A program made the translations under genes and the position numbers. Shown one piece after another: positions 59,820 to 64,000 of a stretch of 64,000 nt of DNA. Source of the DNA: Megalonaias nervosa. Lineage: Eukaryota > Mollusca > Bivalvia > Unionida > Unionidae. The notes beneath the pieces were generated by a model that ran no database searches, had not been told where the DNA came from, and was given only the letters and a program-made list of their open reading frames with translations. Every line of letters starts with the position of its first letter. Position 1 is the first letter of the stretch. Location of the stretch: positions 100,756 through 164,755 of the forward strand of contig JAECUM010003668.1 in assembly GCA_016617855.1 (NCBI GenBank), read 5' to 3'.

Positions 59820-61792
59820 TTTCTGACCAGTTGTCCAATAGCAACATATCCAAGCCAAGCTCACATACCTTGTTCCCAAAATGGAACCTTTCATTGGAAT
59901 TGATGTGGCTCAACTCATCAAAGTTTGAACCCCTGTCTTCCACTGCACTGAAACAGCTATCATATAAAACTTGCTTCCTGACAGTGCTGGCTTCAGTGAT
60001 CTTGTCAATTTCAGTTGACTCGTTGTCACCATACAGTTGCGATACAGAATTTCAGCGGCAACCATTAGCAGTATTTGAACCTGTCTCCATGGATTTAGTG
60101 TGTACAATCGTGATGAAGAGTGCACCAAAGTCATGTGAACTTGATCCGATTCCGACATCACTGCTTCTTGAGTGCTTAGATCCAATATTGCCTTCACTAA
60201 CTGATGTTATTAATACCTCTCTCTCATCCGGGGAATTCCCATCCTTTTTCAAAACTGCCATTGTAAAGCCTCTGCTGAAGAAACCAACACTCGACCATAA
60301 CGATTTAAAGAACTGCCGCCCAGTTTCTAATCTCCCGTTCATGTCATTAATCTTAGAAAAAGTTGTTCTATCCCAACTTGTATCTCATCTGAATTCAAAC
60401 AGTCTTTTTAGCAATGTACAGTGTGCATATCGCCCTTGTCACAGTACTGAAACTATTCTTCTGAAAGTAGTTAATGACCTTCTTTCTGCTTTGGATAGCG
60501 GAAAGATTACAGTCCTCACTTTCCTTGACTTATCTGCAGCATTTGACACAATAGACCATGATATATTACTTCACCATCTCCAGCATGTATTTCGCATTCA
60601 TGATACAGCCTTACTATGGTTCAAGTCCTACTTGGTCAACAGGACACAAATTGTGTCCGCAAATGGAAAACACTCCAGCCCAGTTGATCTATGCTGTGGT
60701 GTTCCACAGGGGTCTGTTCTTGGACCTGTTCTCCTCATTCTATACACTCAGCCACTCTCAAGTGTCATAGATCATCATCCAGTATCTCACCAATTGTATG
60801 CTGATGACACCCAAATATACAAATCTAGCCACCCAACTGAAGTTGAAGCTACCATCCAAACAAGCTACAGATGAATTATGATAAAACTGAAGCCATTCTG
60901 ATTACAACACAAAGACTTTCTCATTCCCATCCTTTACCGCAGACAATAAATATCAGCAACACCAACATTAAATTCACACAGTCAGTACAAAACCTAGGTG
61001 TTACTCTCGACAGTACTTTCTCATTGCACCAACATGTCATGAACATATGCAAGGCTGCATATCTTGAGCTGAGATGCATCAGCTCCATTCACAAGTATCT
61101 TTCAGTTGATGCCACTAAAACACTTGTGTGTTACTTAGTACTTTCAAGACTGGACTATTGTAACTCAATTCTGTCTGGTTCATCTCAATATCTACTCCAG
61201 AAACTTCAAAAAGTTCAAAACACAGCTTCTCGAATCATCCTTAGAGTACCACGATCAGAGCATGCCTCCCCCCTGCTCTGTACCCTTCACTGGCTATCCA
61301 TTCGATCCAGAATTAAACACAAAATTTGTTCTCTGTGCTACGTTTCACTGATGGGCTCCAGTCCAACATACCTATCTGACCTCACCCATGTGTACACACC
61401 AGCAAGATACTTACGCTCCTCTTCTGACACTCGTATTCTCATTATTCCCACTATGGAAATGAAATCATATGGACAACGTTCTTTTGCATACCAGGGCCCA
61501 GCAACGTGGAACGAATTGCCCACTGAACTTAGACACAAAGACACAGTGATCTCATTCAAGAATGCTCTTAAAACTCACCTATTTCAACTGCAAGAACAGA
61601 CTTAAAGACCTAATAATGTTTCCTTACCTTAAATATTTACAGCATGTTTTCTGTTTTCTAATTCGTGGTTTGTTTTTTATTTTTGTAATCATATCATTAT
61701 ATATGTTTTTTAAGTGTTGTCAAATGTTATAAAGCGCATAGAGCGTCTAAAGATTAGGCGCTATACAAAGTCCTCATTATTATTATTATTAT
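59820..61792 (+). mobile_element. L2/CR1-like LINE, 5'-truncated, second copy
   Basis: Plus-strand copy of the same family as 42391-43380, ending in gcgctatacaaagtcctc and an ATT tail at 61792. The 5' boundary is uncertain. It carries the complete RT palm, and is inserted in DIRS-like element 2. Confidence 0.9.
59831..61605 (+). pseudogene. LINE reverse transcriptase, broken by a 46-bp deletion
   Basis: First frame (to 60874): KNCRPVSNLPFMSLILEKVV, AYRPCHSTETILL, LDLSAAFDTIDH (palm Asp), GVPQGSVLGPVL and catalytic YADDTQIY. A 46-bp deletion relative to the other genomic copy, at about 60862, throws the frame. The rest (60871-61605) continues with KTEAILITTQRL, SRLDYCNSILSG and the FAYQGPATWNELP end to TAA. 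The endonuclease half is missing by 5' truncation. Family: L2/CR1-like by motif style. Confidence 0.9.
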
Positions 61793-62119
61793 CTACTTGT
61801 GGTCTCTATGGATTTGAACTACTTGCAGTTCCATTCCGATGGCTCAGTCGTTCTAATGATGCAGCCTGCTTTCATTTGTAGAAACAGGTTGTGGTCATTA
61901 GGCAACCAGCAAATAACTATTCACACACTCTCTCTCTCCTTGATTGACCTGTTGAGAGAAGCGAAGCTGCAGGACTCCATGTACATGACCCCAGTTACTA
62001 TCTAAGGAACATGGAGAAAAGCCACTTAAGGCAGGAAAGAAACATAATCCCACAAACACTGGCTTCTTGACTATAGGAAGTTATCAAGTCAGTGTACTCT
62101 GAACTCTCACCAGATCAGG

Positions 62120-62240
62120 CAGGACTAATGAAAATCTTAGCTCATGAAATATGAGCAATTTCCATGAACCCTGCATTCAGATGTAATGTCTCCATTGGCT
62201 GACATGCTCAGTGTACTTTCTGCAGCTTCTTTTTACATGG
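62120..62240 (+). pseudogene. Tyrosine recombinase C-terminal remnant (DIRS 2)
   Basis: AHEI, TGA (62152-62154), AISMNPAFRCNVSIG, then after a frameshift DMLSVLSAASFYM. This matches the HExR...AF...V...D.L.AA.W pattern of DIRS recombinases with Arg replaced by a stop. Confidence 0.6.
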
Positions 62241-62850
62241 ATCCCCATGCAACGGCTGGAGATGTCATTAACCCACTGGTAGCTGCCCAGTTACTATGCC
62301 CCATTCATGAAAGGACAACTGCAAACCCTGGCATGAATCTGCCACTTTTGCTGGATTTGCATGTAAAGCTGAATGTAAGATAATAATCAGGTACGGATTC
62401 CCACAGAGATCTCCGTCACACATGTTCATACTCACTGTCTTCTGTTGTGCTTAGCTTCCATTAAGAGGCATTCATCCTTTCAGTAGAGCAGTCATGCTCC
62501 AGTTAAAAGACACAGGTAGATGTAGGATGCTTTACATTTCCTCCTCCTCTGAGCTGCTCCTCTAATATTAACGTGATCAGGTAATGTATTTGATAGAAAG
62601 CAAATCGTTTAGTAAATTATGTTTCTCCAATAATACTTACCTTATCACATTACTAACAATCCCTCACAACCTCCTCTGCAATGGGAGCATTGTGTTAAAG
62701 GTTCCACTCAAGTTATAACTGGTTACATTCAGGATATCCGTGGTCGCCTAGTCGGTATAAAAGGAATAGATATTTTTTCATCTTTCAGGAAGTGCTGGAT
62801 TCAGAGGTAGTAGAGAGTAATCCCCTAATGTTAATGGTCAGGCAAGTATT

Positions 62851-64000
62851 ATTGGAAAACACAATTTACGAAAATATTTGCTTTTCAAACATTTATCTAT
62901 TTCAGGTTTACTTTTGTTTGAAATTAGCATGAATGCAATCTTGCATCGCAGGCTAGATCCTTTGAGACACAGACGTATAGATATACAATAATTATGGCAC
63001 TATTGGTGGTAATACCTTCAAACATTTAAGCTTTGACAATATTTTAGTCTGTATCAGATCACTGCAAATTTTTTTTCAGGTTATTACACAAGTTAATGGA
63101 ATTATAATTTCTACCTCATGAGTATAGAGTAAGAACTACTTATCAAATAAATAATGAGTAAAATTCTAGTCTTTTACTTGAAGCTTTTAATATAGTCTTG
63201 ACCTGAAAACTCTGCATTTATTAGATTTTCAAGGGGAAAAGTATACATGATGTAAAATATCTAATGAAATCTACAAGACATCATTGTGCATTCACTGTTA
63301 AACACATATTCAGTCCCCATGATTGGAATTTTACATTATAATTGACACAAAAGATTTTGCTAAAGAAATAAAGGTAGGGCTTGAAAACTTATTGTGTCAT
63401 TTTCATGCATTCGATTGATTTTTCCACATTAATTTTGTTTTAGAATTTACCATGAACCCTTATTGTGCATCCTAGAATAGACCCTGTAAGACTGGAGCTT
63501 ACATGAAATATTGGGGAATTTTACATGACAGTTGAGACAAAGGATTTCAGATTATTTTAGTCATAGAAAGTTCATGATCACGTTAATTATTTATTGCTGA
63601 CCTAATGAAGTGAACTTCATCACTGTTATATTACTGGCAAACACACCAAGAATTTTATTGGAAACAAGACATCAGATTGTTTTAGATTGTGTCTGGACAA
63701 TTATAGTCAAGCATCATCTGAAAAATACAAGACATTTGAATATCATTTTTGCCCCAAAAGTATGGTTTTTGAAAACATGCAGAAAATATAGTGAGTTTTG
63801 CAGATAATATTGAGATGATCTTGCATCTGATTGGCTGAGCTTGTTACGGCTATTGATCCAAAGACTGTATTCTTCATCCAGTTTCATTAAACATGGTAAA
63901 TTGATTTATATTGTCATGATTTTGGATGTGTTTAGTTATGAGGAAGAGACTATGCATGTGAATTTTTATCAGGTTATAGAAAAATAGGAAAAACTGACAT
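62851..64000. other. Non-coding right end
   Basis: AT-rich, no gene recognised. The last 180 bases carry the dispersed repeat family seen at 38200-39560 (gatcttgcatctgattggct). Confidence 0.55.

Larger units (their letters stand above)
56495..62850 (+). mobile_element. DIRS-like tyrosine-recombinase retrotransposon 2, decayed and interrupted
   Basis: Inverted repeats: 56499-56695 against about 62700-62848 (for example tatcctgaatgtaacc and its inverse; taatgttaat within both). The left repeat is related to that of element 1 (acccaatcat...ccagccctc). A tyrosine-recombinase HxxR block lies at 62140-62240, with the Arg codon now TGA, and a segment at 62571-62640 (aggtaatgtatttgatagaa ... cttaccttatcac) resembles an internal complementary region. 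An L2/CR1 LINE sits inside at about 59820-61792. No intact gene. Confidence 0.62.

Noticed and set aside
60558..60770. Separate 70-codon gene within the LINE
   Set aside because: Alternative-frame shadow of the reverse transcriptase.

Overview
The window is animal nuclear DNA, AT-rich and full of introns. It is most likely from a mollusc or related marine invertebrate. This is an inference from a split alpha-2-macroglobulin-type gene, abundant minisatellites, L2/CR1-type and DIRS-type retroelements, and degenerate interspersed repeats of the kind common in molluscs. No rRNA, tRNA or CRISPR was seen.

Host gene. Eight exons on the + strand (1944-2172, 5019-5168, 25430-25528, 31037-31088, 41326-41415, 45624-45800, 48284-48615, 50338-50500) join in matching phase. 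They encode the middle and C-terminal half of an alpha-2-macroglobulin/CD109/TEP-family protein, including the thioester motif GCGEQN. Both ends of the gene lie outside the window or were not recognised. Its introns are large and packed with tandem repeats and transposons.

Polinton/Maverick. The intron between 5168 and 25430 holds a 15.4 kb virus-like DNA transposon (5808-21237) with 244-bp terminal inverted repeats and a ggttta target duplication. From left to right it carries: a packaging ATPase (-); a zinc-ribbon/phospholipase A2 gene (+); a DDE integrase (+); a DNA polymerase B-SF1 helicase-HNH fusion (-); a small Cys-rich gene (+); an HNH/NUMOD-type endonuclease (+); an AT-rich palindromic repeat array; an intact orphan gene (+); then a minus-strand virion block. 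That block contains two capsid-associated proteins, a membrane protein, a fibre-like protein, an adenain-like protease, a pVI/pX-like protein, the major capsid protein, a small basic protein and a coiled-coil protein. The replication, integration, packaging and capsid modules are all still recognisable, but the copy is decaying: about nine frameshifts, four in-frame TAA codons and at least twelve in-frame TGA codons. Only the protease and the 159-residue orphan gene read cleanly.

Other mobile DNA. A minus-strand Gypsy LTR element (34964-38153) has a ttctg target duplication and an internally truncated 5' LTR. A 5'-truncated L2/CR1-like LINE (42391-43380) interrupts a 40-bp minisatellite. Two decayed DIRS-like tyrosine-recombinase elements lie in tandem (about 50885-55720 and 56495-62850); the second is interrupted by another L2/CR1 copy (about 59820-61792).

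Tandem repeats. At least a dozen arrays with units of about 30 to 75 bp fill the introns. They include a roughly 1 kb 45-bp array just after the thioester exon and a 170-bp higher-order array. Most long open frames outside the Polinton and the retroelements come from these arrays and are not genes.
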